From positions 1 through 42,609 of the forward strand of contig JBBSEF010000020.1 in the NCBI GenBank assembly GCA_038240015.1: 42,609 bases of DNA, in the 5' to 3' direction. Shown here piece after piece: positions 1 to 7,740 of the stretch. The notes below the pieces were generated by a model. That model worked only from the letters and a program-made list of their open reading frames with translations, did no database searches and was not told the origin of the DNA. Every line of letters begins with the position of its first letter. Within the stretch, counting starts at the first letter, position 1. The DNA comes from CAHJXF01 sp038240015. GTDB lineage: Bacteria; Pseudomonadota; Gammaproteobacteria; Burkholderiales; Burkholderiaceae_D. The translations under genes were made by a program, and so were the position numbers.

Positions 1-542
1 AACAGATCTGCACGGGCGTGACCAACATCGCCAACGCGGCCGCTGCGCTCGCGGCCATCGGCGCGCAGCACATCATCGTGCCGAACCTGCCCGACCTCGG
101 CAAGACCGCACGCTCGATCGCCGCCGGTCCGGCGACGCAGGCGGCCGCACATGCGCTGAGCGTCGCTTTCAACAGCGCTCTCGTGTCGGCGCTGAACAAC
201 GTGGCGACGGTGTTTCCCGGCGACGTCATTCCGTTCGATCTCTTCTCGCTGTTCGACGAAATCCTCGCCAACGCGTCGGCCAACGGCTTCACCGATACGA
301 CCCACGCTTGCCTGACGGGGAGTTCCGCCGACCCGACGTCGGTGATCGGTCCTGCCTGCGCGGCTGTCGGACCGAACAGCTTCGTCTTCTGGGACGACAT
401 CCATCCGACCACGCACACGCAGGCGCTGTTGGGACAGCGCTTCGCCGCCGCGCTCGGCTTGCCCGAGCCGTCGGAGCTGGCGTTGCTGGGTCTTGGCCTG
501 ATCGCGCTGGTCGCTCTGCGCGGTCGCAGGCGCGCTCACTGA
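1..542 (+). CDS. GDSL/SGNH-type esterase with PEP-CTERM tail (5' partial)
   Basis: This is the C-terminal part of an exported SGNH/GDSL hydrolase (lecithinase/hemolysin-like esterase). The reading frame is open to the left edge (first full codon at base 3), so the N-terminus, signal peptide and GDS block are outside the window. What is seen: a segment resembling the middle of these esterases (IIVPNLPDLGKT), then the block-V signature WDDIHPT near residue 131 counted from the GTG at base 18, whose Asp and His would complete the catalytic triad. The protein ends in a PEP-CTERM sorting signal: PEPSE, a hydrophobic helix and an Arg-rich end (RGRRRAH). Family knowledge says such tails are cut by an exosortase and direct the protein to the envelope or extracellular matrix. 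The substrate cannot be told. The esterase call is fairly firm and the PEP-CTERM call is strong. Confidence 0.82.
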   Translation, partial: QICTGVTNIANAAAALAAIGAQHIIVPNLPDLGKTARSIAAGPATQAAAHALSVAFNSALVSALNNVATVFPGDVIPFDLFSLFDEILANASANGFTDTTHACLTGSSADPTSVIGPACAAVGPNSFVFWDDIHPTTHTQALLGQRFAAALGLPEPSELALLGLGLIALVALRGRRRAH

Positions 543-567
543 AGCAACGCGCGGTCTTCTTCAACGC

Positions 568-598
568 CGAACGTCCCCGCCTTGCGCGGGGACGACCG
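568..598. repeat. REP-like palindrome between convergent genes
   Basis: A perfect 9-bp stem (CGTCCCCGC at 572-580, GCGGGGACG at 586-594) with a 5-nt loop lies between two convergent genes. It resembles the palindromes near 6.35, 19.0 and 39.4 kb. It has no T-tract, so it is more likely a REP-type element than a classical terminator, although it could stall transcription from both sides. Confidence 0.6.
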
Positions 599-607
599 CG
601 CGAGATT

Positions 608-2854
608 TTATCTGCGCACGCAGTCCACGAAGAAACACGCCTTGCCATCGACGCGCTGTTCGACCAGTCCGTGGATGTCGGTCTCGAATCCCGGGAACGC
701 GATGTTGAATCGTCGTGCGAATTGCAGATACTCGACGATGGTCTTGTTGAAACGCTCGCCCGGAATCAATAGCGGAATGCCGGGCGGGTAAGGCGTCAAC
801 AACACACTCGTGATGCGGCCCTCGAGATCTTCGATCGCGACGCGATCGATCTCGCGATGCGCCATGCACGCGTACGCCTCCGAAGGCTTCATCGCCGGCT
901 GCATGTCCGAGTAATACATCTCGGTCGTCACGCGCGCCACGTCGTGCTGCTTGTACATGTCGTGGATCTGTCCGCAGAGATCGCGCAGGCCGATGCGCTC
1001 GTAAATCGGAAAGGCTTGTGCGAACTCGGGCAGGATGCGCCACAGCGGCTGGTTCTTGTCGTAGTCGTCCTTGAACTGCTGAAGCGCGGTGAGCAGCGTG
1101 TTCCAGCGGCCCTTGGTAATGCCGATCGTGAACATGATGAAGAACGAATAGAGCCCGGTCTTCTCGACGATCACGCCGTGCTCGGCGAGATAGCGCGTCA
1201 CGATCGATGCCGGGATGCCGGTCTTTGCGAATTTGCCCGACACATCCAGACCCGGGGTGACCACGGTGGACTTGATCGGGTCGAGCATGTTGAAGCCACC
1301 CGCGAGATTGCCGAAGCCGTGCCACTTGTCGTTGGACTTCAACACCCAGTCGGCCTGCGCGCCGATGCCGTCCTCGACCAGCTTCTCGGGACCCCACACC
1401 TTGAACCACCAGTCGGCGCCGAACTCGGCGTCGATCTTCCTCATCGCGCGGCGGAAGTCGAGCGCTTCGAGGATGCTCTCTTCGACCAGCGCGGTGCCGC
1501 CCGGCGGCTCCATCATCGCAGCCGCGATGTCGCACGACGCGATGATCGCGTACTGCGGGCTGGTGGAGGTGTGCATCAGGAAGGCTTCGTTGAAGATGGT
1601 CGGGTCGAGCTTCACGCTCTCGGACTCCCGCACCAGAATCTGCGAAGCCTGCGAAAGGCCGGCCAGCATCTTGTGGGTGGACTGCGTCGCATAGATCATC
1701 GACGTCTTCGGCCGCGGTCGATCGTGGCCGATCGCGTGCATGTTGCGATAGAAATCGTGGAAGGTCGCATGCGGGCACCACGCTTCGTCGAAGTGCAGGT
1801 TGTCGATCTTGCCGTCGAGCATCTGCTTCAAGGTCTCGACGTTGTACATCACGCCGTCGTAGGTCGATTGCGTCAGCGTCAGGATGCGCGGCTTCTTGTT
1901 CTTCGCATTGCGCGCAAAGGGATTGGCTTCGATTTTTCGCGCGATGCTTTCGGGCGTGAACTCGTCCTTGGGAATCGGTCCGATGATGCCCAGGTGATTG
2001 CGCTTGGGAGTCAGGAATACCGGGATCGCGCCCGTCATCGTGATCGCATGCAGGATCGACTTGTGGCAGTTGCGATCGACCACGACGATGTCGTCGGGGG
2101 CGATGCTCGCGTGCCACACGATCTTGTTGGACGTCGACGTGCCGTTGGTGACGAAGTAGCAATGGTCCGCATGAAAAATACGCGCGGCATTGCGCTCCGA
2201 CGCCGCGACCGGGCCGGTGTGATCGAGCAGTTGGCCCAACTCTTCGACCGCGTTGCACACGTCGGCGCGCAACATGTTCTCGCCGAAGAACTGATGAAAC
2301 ATCTGTCCGACCGGGCTCTTCAAAAAAGCCACGCCGCCCGAGTGGCCGGGGCAATGCCACGAGTACGAACCGTCCTGCGCGTAATGCACCAACGCGCGAA
2401 AGAACGGCGGCGCGAGTCCGTCGAGATAGGCCTTGGCTTCGCGGATGATGTGACGCGCCACGAACTCCGGCGTGTCCTCGAACATGTGAATGAAGCCGTG
2501 CAGCTCGCGCAGGATGTCGTTGGGAATGTGCCGCGAGGTGCGCGTCTCGCCGTAGATATAGATCGGTATATCGGCGTTCTTCTTCCTGATCTCTTCGATG
2601 AACGCGCGCAGATTGATGATCGCCGGATCGAGCTCGGGCCCCGGCGTGAACTCTTCGTCGTCGATCGACAGGATGAACGCCGATGCACGCGACTGCTGCT
2701 GCGCGAACTGCGAGAGATCGCCGTAACTGGTGGTGCCCAGCACCTCCATGCCTTCGGTCTCGATCGCGGCAGCGAGTGCGCGTATGCCCAGACCCGACGT
2801 GTTCTCGGAGCGGTAGTCCTCGTCGATGATGACGATCGGGAAACGAAATTTCAT
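608..2854 (-). CDS. Orn/Lys/Arg decarboxylase family, PLP fold type I
   Basis: A 748-aa protein of the large prokaryotic ornithine/lysine/arginine decarboxylase family (AdiA, LdcC, CadA, SpeF type), which removes the alpha-carboxyl of a basic amino acid to give a polyamine or diamine. Visible parts are an N-terminal receiver-like 'wing' domain beginning MKFRFPIVIIDEDYRSE (about 1-130), the PLP domain with HCYFVTNGTSTSNK, FDEAW (the cofactor-ring Asp region) and the STHK motif whose Lys395 should form the Schiff base, and the C-terminal domain. Length matches AdiA/LdcC (about 710-755 aa). The start is ATG with an AGGA-like site about 10 nt upstream. The gene stands alone with no adjacent antiporter, so an acid-resistance pair is not evident. 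Whether arginine, lysine or ornithine is the substrate cannot be decided from the sequence. Confidence 0.9.
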   Translation of the reverse strand: MKFRFPIVIIDEDYRSENTSGLGIRALAAAIETEGMEVLGTTSYGDLSQFAQQQSRASAFILSIDDEEFTPGPELDPAIINLRAFIEEIRKKNADIPIYIYGETRTSRHIPNDILRELHGFIHMFEDTPEFVARHIIREAKAYLDGLAPPFFRALVHYAQDGSYSWHCPGHSGGVAFLKSPVGQMFHQFFGENMLRADVCNAVEELGQLLDHTGPVAASERNAARIFHADHCYFVTNGTSTSNKIVWHASIAPDDIVVVDRNCHKSILHAITMTGAIPVFLTPKRNHLGIIGPIPKDEFTPESIARKIEANPFARNAKNKKPRILTLTQSTYDGVMYNVETLKQMLDGKIDNLHFDEAWCPHATFHDFYRNMHAIGHDRPRPKTSMIYATQSTHKMLAGLSQASQILVRESESVKLDPTIFNEAFLMHTSTSPQYAIIASCDIAAAMMEPPGGTALVEESILEALDFRRAMRKIDAEFGADWWFKVWGPEKLVEDGIGAQADWVLKSNDKWHGFGNLAGGFNMLDPIKSTVVTPGLDVSGKFAKTGIPASIVTRYLAEHGVIVEKTGLYSFFIMFTIGITKGRWNTLLTALQQFKDDYDKNQPLWRILPEFAQAFPIYERIGLRDLCGQIHDMYKQHDVARVTTEMYYSDMQPAMKPSEAYACMAHREIDRVAIEDLEGRITSVLLTPYPPGIPLLIPGERFNKTIVEYLQFARRFNIAFPGFETDIHGLVEQRVDGKACFFVDCVRR

Positions 2855-3130
2855 GGAACGCGTCCTCGTTCGCAGTGGGGTCGAGCGCGGGGTGGAGCGC
2901 TACGGCCGCTCGGTCGAGGCGCCGCGACGCGCGACGCACGCACCGGATGGCGCGCGGATTCTAACTGGTATCGTCGAGTCGCTACGCGATGCATCGCTCA
3001 CTCGTCGGGACCAGTGATCGCGGTGACATTGGGGCAGCGTCGGCGCCTCGTTTGCACGGCGGCCGACTGCCCCATACCATCGCACCTTCCGATCGGCGCC
3101 AGCTTCGTCCGCATCGCAACCGGGAAGATC

Positions 3131-4894
3131 ATGGATATCGTCCGCAACGCACAGGATCACGGCCAGTCGGCATCGCCGGACGCTTCGATCGAAGCGGCGC
3201 TCGCGTCGCTCGTGGATGTGTACGGGCTCGCGATTTTGCGGGTCCCCGATCAGATCAAGCTGCGGCTCGCGCAGGCCCAACCCGACGCGCAACGGCAGAT
3301 CGACGCGGTGTTGAGCGCCCTCGCCGCCAACGTCCCGCAGATGCTGCGCAAGGCGCACGACGACGACAGGTTGAATGAACTGTTGCCGCAACTGGCGGAG
3401 CGCGTCGGGGCTCAAGGGTCGCTCGACGCGGCGACGGCATCGTGGGCCGTGCGCGCGTGGGCCCATGCGCTTGCGCTACCGACGACCAGTCTCGCGAAGG
3501 CGACCAGGCCACAGCAGCCGTCGGTGGCGCACGAATTCGCTGCCGTCGTCAAGCCGTTGTCCAGGGAGCCGACAGTCGCTGTCGGCAACCAGCTACACAA
3601 CCACGATACGGAATCGCAAATCCGCAGCGCCGTTTCAGAGCAAGTCGCGAACGAAAACAGAGTGCGGCCGCCGAGCGTCCCGGAGCATCTGCCGACTCCA
3701 CCGATCGATACGCCGTTCGAAGCCGATGAGCCTGCGCCGGTTGTCGCATCCGCTATCGTCGCGCCGGCCATCGCATCCGCTACCGTCGCGCCGGTCGCCG
3801 CACCCGCTACCGTCGCGCCGGCCGTCGCGCCCGGGGTGGCCGCCGCTGTAGTCGCCGCGCAGGACGTGCCCGCAACCGGTCCGGCCGCCGATGCGGTCGA
3901 ACCGTACACCCCGCTGCCGCCGGAGCCGCCTCGCAGGTCTCGCGCGCCGACCGGCCGACGCACTCTCGTCATCGGCGCGGCATTGGTCGTGATCGTCCTG
4001 GCGATCTTCTTCGGCGTCGACGGGACGCGCTGGCTCGCGACTCGAACGACCGCGACGCAGTCGCCCACGCAAGCGCGCGTGCAGCCACCCGCACAACGCG
4101 ATTCGTCGATTGCGGACGCGACCGCACGCGGGTCGCAACGCACGACGGCTAATCCAGCGCCCGAGACGTCGAGTTCGAGCGCGCCCACGACGAACGCACG
4201 TCAAGCGTCCGAGCCGGCTGCCGGTCCACCGAAACCCGACGCGCCTTCGACAGAACCGCGAGCGCCTGCGTCGGCTGCACCATTGGGAACGGCAGTGGGC
4301 ACGCCAATAAGCGCGCCGACAAGCACGCCCACGAGCGTGCAGCGTCCGACGATCAAGCGAGTCGACGTGCCGCGTGCGGTCGTCGGAGCGCCATTCACCG
4401 TGGCGATTCGCGTCGACATCGGCGCGAACGCCGTCGCTGCGGTGGAGCGCAAGGTCGTCGACGGCAGCGCCGCGTTGCGCCGGACGAGCGCGGTGACGAC
4501 CAGCACCGGATTGCGCCGATCGAAGAACGGCGCATTGCTGGTTCCGTTCAAGGCGATCGCCGAGCCCTCATACGCAACGATCGAATTCACGGTCGTCAAC
4601 CGCGATGGATTGCGCAGCGAACCCCGGCGCGCGACGCTCACCGTCGCTGCGGCGCCCGCCGTTGCGGCGAGCTACTGCACTCGCACCACATGCGGCGCCG
4701 TGGTTGCGGTCCGCGAGCTCGATGCCGGACCCAACGCACGTGCCGCCGATCGCGGAGCAAAGATGTACGAAGTCATCATCCGCATGGACGATCGCACGAT
4801 CCACAAGGCGACCGTGTCCGAGTACTGGTCGAAGGGGACGGGGGTACAGATGGTCGGCGGCCGCTTCGTGGCGATGAACCTGGGCCAGCGCTAG
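3131..4894 (+). CDS. One-TM protein with SlyB-like C-terminal domain (paralogue A)
   Basis: A 587-aa protein I do not recognise by name. Order of parts: an alpha-helical N-terminal domain (about 15-115) ending in a WAVRAWAHAL motif; a low-complexity Ala/Val/Pro linker with a 9-residue tandem repeat (about 204-234); one transmembrane helix (about 279-298); a Ser/Thr/Pro/Ala-rich stretch; a beta-rich region (about 410-510); and a C-terminal domain from Cys516 with CTRTTCG, VVAVRE, YEVIIRMDDRT and VGGRFV. That last domain resembles the parts flanking the glycine zipper in SlyB/Rick_17kDa_Anti-type proteins, but the zipper is absent. ATG at 3131 is chosen because it begins the compositionally sensible protein; the same frame stays open far upstream only because it is antisense to the decarboxylase gene. 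The next gene is a paralogue. Topology is probably N-terminus in the cytoplasm and C-terminus in the periplasm. Confidence 0.75.
   Translation: MDIVRNAQDHGQSASPDASIEAALASLVDVYGLAILRVPDQIKLRLAQAQPDAQRQIDAVLSALAANVPQMLRKAHDDDRLNELLPQLAERVGAQGSLDAATASWAVRAWAHALALPTTSLAKATRPQQPSVAHEFAAVVKPLSREPTVAVGNQLHNHDTESQIRSAVSEQVANENRVRPPSVPEHLPTPPIDTPFEADEPAPVVASAIVAPAIASATVAPVAAPATVAPAVAPGVAAAVVAAQDVPATGPAADAVEPYTPLPPEPPRRSRAPTGRRTLVIGAALVVIVLAIFFGVDGTRWLATRTTATQSPTQARVQPPAQRDSSIADATARGSQRTTANPAPETSSSSAPTTNARQASEPAAGPPKPDAPSTEPRAPASAAPLGTAVGTPISAPTSTPTSVQRPTIKRVDVPRAVVGAPFTVAIRVDIGANAVAAVERKVVDGSAALRRTSAVTTSTGLRRSKNGALLVPFKAIAEPSYATIEFTVVNRDGLRSEPRRATLTVAAAPAVAASYCTRTTCGAVVAVRELDAGPNARAADRGAKMYEVIIRMDDRTIHKATVSEYWSKGTGVQMVGGRFVAMNLGQR
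3740..3832 (+). repeat. 27-bp tandem repeat coding a VAP-rich linker
   Basis: Three full 27-bp units (3740-3766, 3767-3793, 3794-3820) and a partial fourth encode VVASAIVAP, AIASATVAP, VAAPATVAP and AVAP. The DNA copies are very similar, so this is likely a recent slippage or unequal-exchange expansion inside the flexible linker of the one-TM protein. Copy number may vary between strains. Confidence 0.8.
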
Positions 4895-5021
4895 GCGCGA
4901 GGAGATCGTGCAGGATTCACGCAAGACCGGCCATCTGCGGCATGATCTTCCGATTCATCCGCGCCGTTGATCGCTTCGAGACCTCGAAGCGCACCAGTCC
5001 GCGCCTTACCATTGGTGATCG

Positions 5022-6284
5022 ATGTCAGAGCCTGACAGCCCGCAGACACAAGCGCCGCGCGTGAGCGACAGCGCCATCGAAGCGGCTCTGCGCTCGGCCA
5101 TCGAGTCGCGCGGACCGAGCGCTCTTTTCGAACCCGAGCGGCTGAGAAGCGATCTGGATGCCGCGTGTCCCGAGGCGAAGGTCGAGATCGCGCTGACGAT
5201 GCTCGCTCTCGACGCGCAAGTGCCACAGGAACTGCTCGCCGTGCACACCGAAAACGATCGGTCGAGCACCTTGCCGCGCCTTGCGCAGCGACTCGTCGAT
5301 CGGCATGCGATCGAACCGGACGCCGCGCGATGGGCGGTTTTCATCTGGGCGCGCGCACTCGGTCAGGTGATCCCCGCATCATTCGCTGCCCCGTCCGCGC
5401 AAGCATCGGTCGCAGCGAAAGCCGGGGGCGCTCGCCGGCGTTGGGGCGCCCTCGCGTTCGTCTGCGCGTTCGTCCTCGTGGCGATCTGGGTCGGCGTCCT
5501 CGCGCTCAGACCTAGAACGACGCCATCGGCCGCGCCTATCGCTCCGACGTCGGAAGCTCCCACGCGAGGGCCGGTCGTGCTCGCTCCCGAGATCACGGCG
5601 GTCGACAGCAGCGAACCGCTCGCGGGAGACGGCGAGAGTCGCGACGTGTTCGTGTTCTTCAAGCCGAACGGCGTTGCGCTGCGAGGCATCGAGCGGCGCT
5701 TCGTGGAGGGAGACATCGCGTGGGACCCGCGGCCCTCGATCATCGAACTGTCGCGCGAAGCCATCGAACGGCGGCGGGCACTCGTCGGAGCGATCGCGCT
5801 TCGAACGACGCGTCACGCGACCGCGACCTTCGAGTACGTGCTGGTTGCGGCCGACGGCACGCGTAGTGCGCCGTTCGAGAAGACGTTCACGATCGCGCCC
5901 GGACCTGAACAGACGCCGGCCATGACGGCGAGTCACTCGCCTGCCGTTCGCGGCGCCACGGGTACGCCCAAGTCCGAGCACATCGTACGAGCGCAATCGT
6001 CACGCGCGCGGGTTGCGCCCAAAGCCCCCGTAGCGCCCGCCGCGGCCTGCACGCGCACGACCTGCGGCAGCGTCGTCGCGGTGCGCGAACTCCCATCGAC
6101 AGACGTTCCCAAGATCGAGGGGACCTCGGTTAAAGCGCGGGTACGGCTGCCGAATCGGAAAACGAAAAACTACGAGATCATCATTCGCATGGACGACCGA
6201 TCGATTCGCACCATCATGCAGTCGACTCGATGGAGAGTCGGCGCGCACGTCCGCATGGTGGGCGGCAAGTTCGCCGCGATCTGA
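5022..6284 (+). CDS. One-TM protein with SlyB-like C-terminal domain (paralogue B)
   Basis: A 420-aa paralogue of the preceding gene. The N-terminal helical domain (about 9-120) shares the IEAAL start and a WAVFIWARALG motif with paralogue A. A basic stretch leads into one transmembrane helix (about 143-162), followed by a beta-rich region with 'ERRFVEGD' and 'EYVLVAADGTRS' (about 205-290), and the C-terminal domain from Cys343: CTRTTCGSVVAVRE, YEIIIRMDDRS and VRMVGGKF. The linker is shorter than in paralogue A and lacks the 9-residue repeats. The two genes are 127 bp apart on the same strand, consistent with tandem duplication and divergence. ATG at 5022 follows a weak GGTGA site. Function is unknown; the layout (cytoplasmic sensor-like domain, TM, periplasmic domain) would suit an envelope-associated protein. 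Confidence 0.78.
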   Translation: MSEPDSPQTQAPRVSDSAIEAALRSAIESRGPSALFEPERLRSDLDAACPEAKVEIALTMLALDAQVPQELLAVHTENDRSSTLPRLAQRLVDRHAIEPDAARWAVFIWARALGQVIPASFAAPSAQASVAAKAGGARRRWGALAFVCAFVLVAIWVGVLALRPRTTPSAAPIAPTSEAPTRGPVVLAPEITAVDSSEPLAGDGESRDVFVFFKPNGVALRGIERRFVEGDIAWDPRPSIIELSREAIERRRALVGAIALRTTRHATATFEYVLVAADGTRSAPFEKTFTIAPGPEQTPAMTASHSPAVRGATGTPKSEHIVRAQSSRARVAPKAPVAPAAACTRTTCGSVVAVRELPSTDVPKIEGTSVKARVRLPNRKTKNYEIIIRMDDRSIRTIMQSTRWRVGAHVRMVGGKFAAI

Positions 6285-6346
6285 TCCGGAAGACTTCGCG
6301 GCGTGATCGCGGTCCGATGATGTCGTCGTCACGAACGCGAACGACT

Positions 6347-6376
6347 CTGGGTTCCCGCGTTCGCCGGAACGACAGG
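6347..6376. repeat. REP-like half element
   Basis: CTGGGTTCCCGCGTTCGCC followed by GGAACGACAG lies between the convergent one-TM gene and dcd. It matches one arm of the palindromic repeat family seen complete near 39.4 kb, with an imperfect stem. Confidence 0.5.
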
Positions 6377-6378
6377 CG

Positions 6379-6960
6379 TCAGGTCTTCGGCAACGTCACG
6401 CCCTGTTGTCCCTGATACTTGCCGCCTTTGTCCTTGTAACTCGTCTCGCATACCTCGTCGCTCTCGAAGAACACCACTTGCGCGACGCCTTCGTTCGCAT
6501 AGATCTTCGCTGGCAACGGCGTGGTGTTCGAGAATTCGAGCGTCACGTAGCCTTCCCATTCGGGCTCGAGCGGCGTGACGTTGACGATGATGCCGCAGCG
6601 CGCGTAGGTGCTCTTGCCCAGACAGATGGTCAACACGTTGCGCGGAATGCGGAAGTACTCGACGGTGCGCGCGAGCGCGAACGAGTTGGGCGGGATGATG
6701 CACACGTCGCCCTTGAAATCGACGAAGCTCTTCTCGTCGAACGCCTTGGGATCGACGATGGTGCTGTTGATGTTCGTGAAGATCTTGAAGTCGTCGGCGC
6801 AGCGGATGTCGTAGCCGTAGCTCGATGTGCCGAAGCTGATGATCTTGTGCATCTGCCCCTTCGCATCGGCCGCGACCCGGACCTGCTGCGCCACGAACGG
6901 CTCGATCATGCCGGTCGCTTCGGCCATGCGGCGGATCCACTTGTCGGACTTGATGCTCAT
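6379..6960 (-). CDS. dcd: dCTP deaminase
   Basis: A 193-aa dCTP deaminase, which converts dCTP to dUTP and ammonia to feed dTMP synthesis. Seen: MSIKSDKWIRRMA at the N-terminus, SYGYDIRC, the KSTYARCG motif, and EWEGYVTLEFSN containing the catalytic Glu, then GVAQVVFFE and the C-terminal GKYQGQQGV segment that closes over the active site. Length is close to the usual 188-193 aa. An in-frame ATG lies 12 nt upstream (6972), but the one at 6960 is preceded by GGTGGAG at a proper distance and gives the conserved N-terminus. mobB lies just upstream on the same strand with a 33-nt gap, so the two may be co-transcribed. The call is secure. Confidence 0.97.
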   Translation of the reverse strand: MSIKSDKWIRRMAEATGMIEPFVAQQVRVAADAKGQMHKIISFGTSSYGYDIRCADDFKIFTNINSTIVDPKAFDEKSFVDFKGDVCIIPPNSFALARTVEYFRIPRNVLTICLGKSTYARCGIIVNVTPLEPEWEGYVTLEFSNTTPLPAKIYANEGVAQVVFFESDEVCETSYKDKGGKYQGQQGVTLPKT

Positions 6961-6993
6961 CTCGGACTCCACCCGCGTCGAAAGCGCGCGATT

Positions 6994-7515
6994 CTACGCG
7001 ACCGAATGCGCGGTGATCGTCGGGCTTCCATCGACCGCGCGCACGATCGCGTCGGCGATGCGCTCGATTTCGTCGAGCCGATACTGCGGGAGCACGCTCG
7101 CCATCGGCACATCGCTTGCGATCGCAACGATGTGCGGATCGTCCGGCGACAAGAGCGACTTGCCGATCGCCGCGCGATGCACTTCGAGCTTGGCAATCGC
7201 TTCGCGCTTGAAACCTTCGACCAGCACCAGGTCGCAGTCGCCCAGCTGCGCGATCAGTTCGTGAAGGCCGGGCTCGGCCGTACCGCGATGCTCGCGCATC
7301 AATGCCCAGCGACTCGGTGAACTGATCAGCACTTCATGCGAGCCCGCCTCGCGAAAGCGAAAGCTGTCCTTGCCGGGCTTGTCGACATCGAAATGCACGT
7401 GCGCATGCTTGACGACCGAAACGCGCCATCCCCGCGCCGCGAAAACCGGCAGCAGTCTTTCGATCAGGGTCGTCTTGCCCGAGCCCGACCAGCCGGCGAT
7501 GCCGAAGACCTTCAT
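6994..7515 (-). CDS. mobB: Molybdopterin-guanine dinucleotide biosynthesis adaptor MobB
   Basis: A 173-aa P-loop GTPase of the MobB family, which assists MobA in attaching GMP to molybdopterin to form the bis-MGD cofactor. Seen: MKVFGIAGWSGSGKTTL with the Walker A motif at the N-terminus, VVKHAHVHFDVDKPGKDS (the conserved KH..H..D..GKDS region), and LVLVEGFKRE (the conserved VEGFK motif). Length agrees with MobB (about 170 aa). The start at 7515 gives the standard MKVFG beginning; the frame is open further upstream but without homology. It is divergent from metG, with about 225 bp between the starts, and is followed by dcd. No other molybdopterin gene is in the window. Confidence 0.95.
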   Translation of the reverse strand: MKVFGIAGWSGSGKTTLIERLLPVFAARGWRVSVVKHAHVHFDVDKPGKDSFRFREAGSHEVLISSPSRWALMREHRGTAEPGLHELIAQLGDCDLVLVEGFKREAIAKLEVHRAAIGKSLLSPDDPHIVAIASDVPMASVLPQYRLDEIERIADAIVRAVDGSPTITAHSVA

Positions 7516-7740
7516 GGATGGAAATGCCTGGACGTGGACATCGAGGTCGAGGAGTCGGAGTGCGGCCGCCATGGTAGCCGCTCTCCGGCTCGCATCGCCG
7601 CGAACGTTGCAGCGGCGCCATGCAAAGCGAGGACGCGAACCCACTGTCGGAGAAACTTCGCGTTGCGCGGAATGTTTCCTGCTGTGCCACGGTAAACTCC
7701 GCGCGAACCCGAGACACATCGGGCGATGGACCCGCCCACC

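Noticed and set aside
857..3130. Long plus-strand open frame continuous with the one-TM gene, which could suggest a 1,345-aa protein
   Set aside because: Up to about 2854 it is the antisense of the decarboxylase gene, whose protein is well conserved; the upstream translation is Arg/His-rich with no domain. ATG 3131 gives a sensible start.
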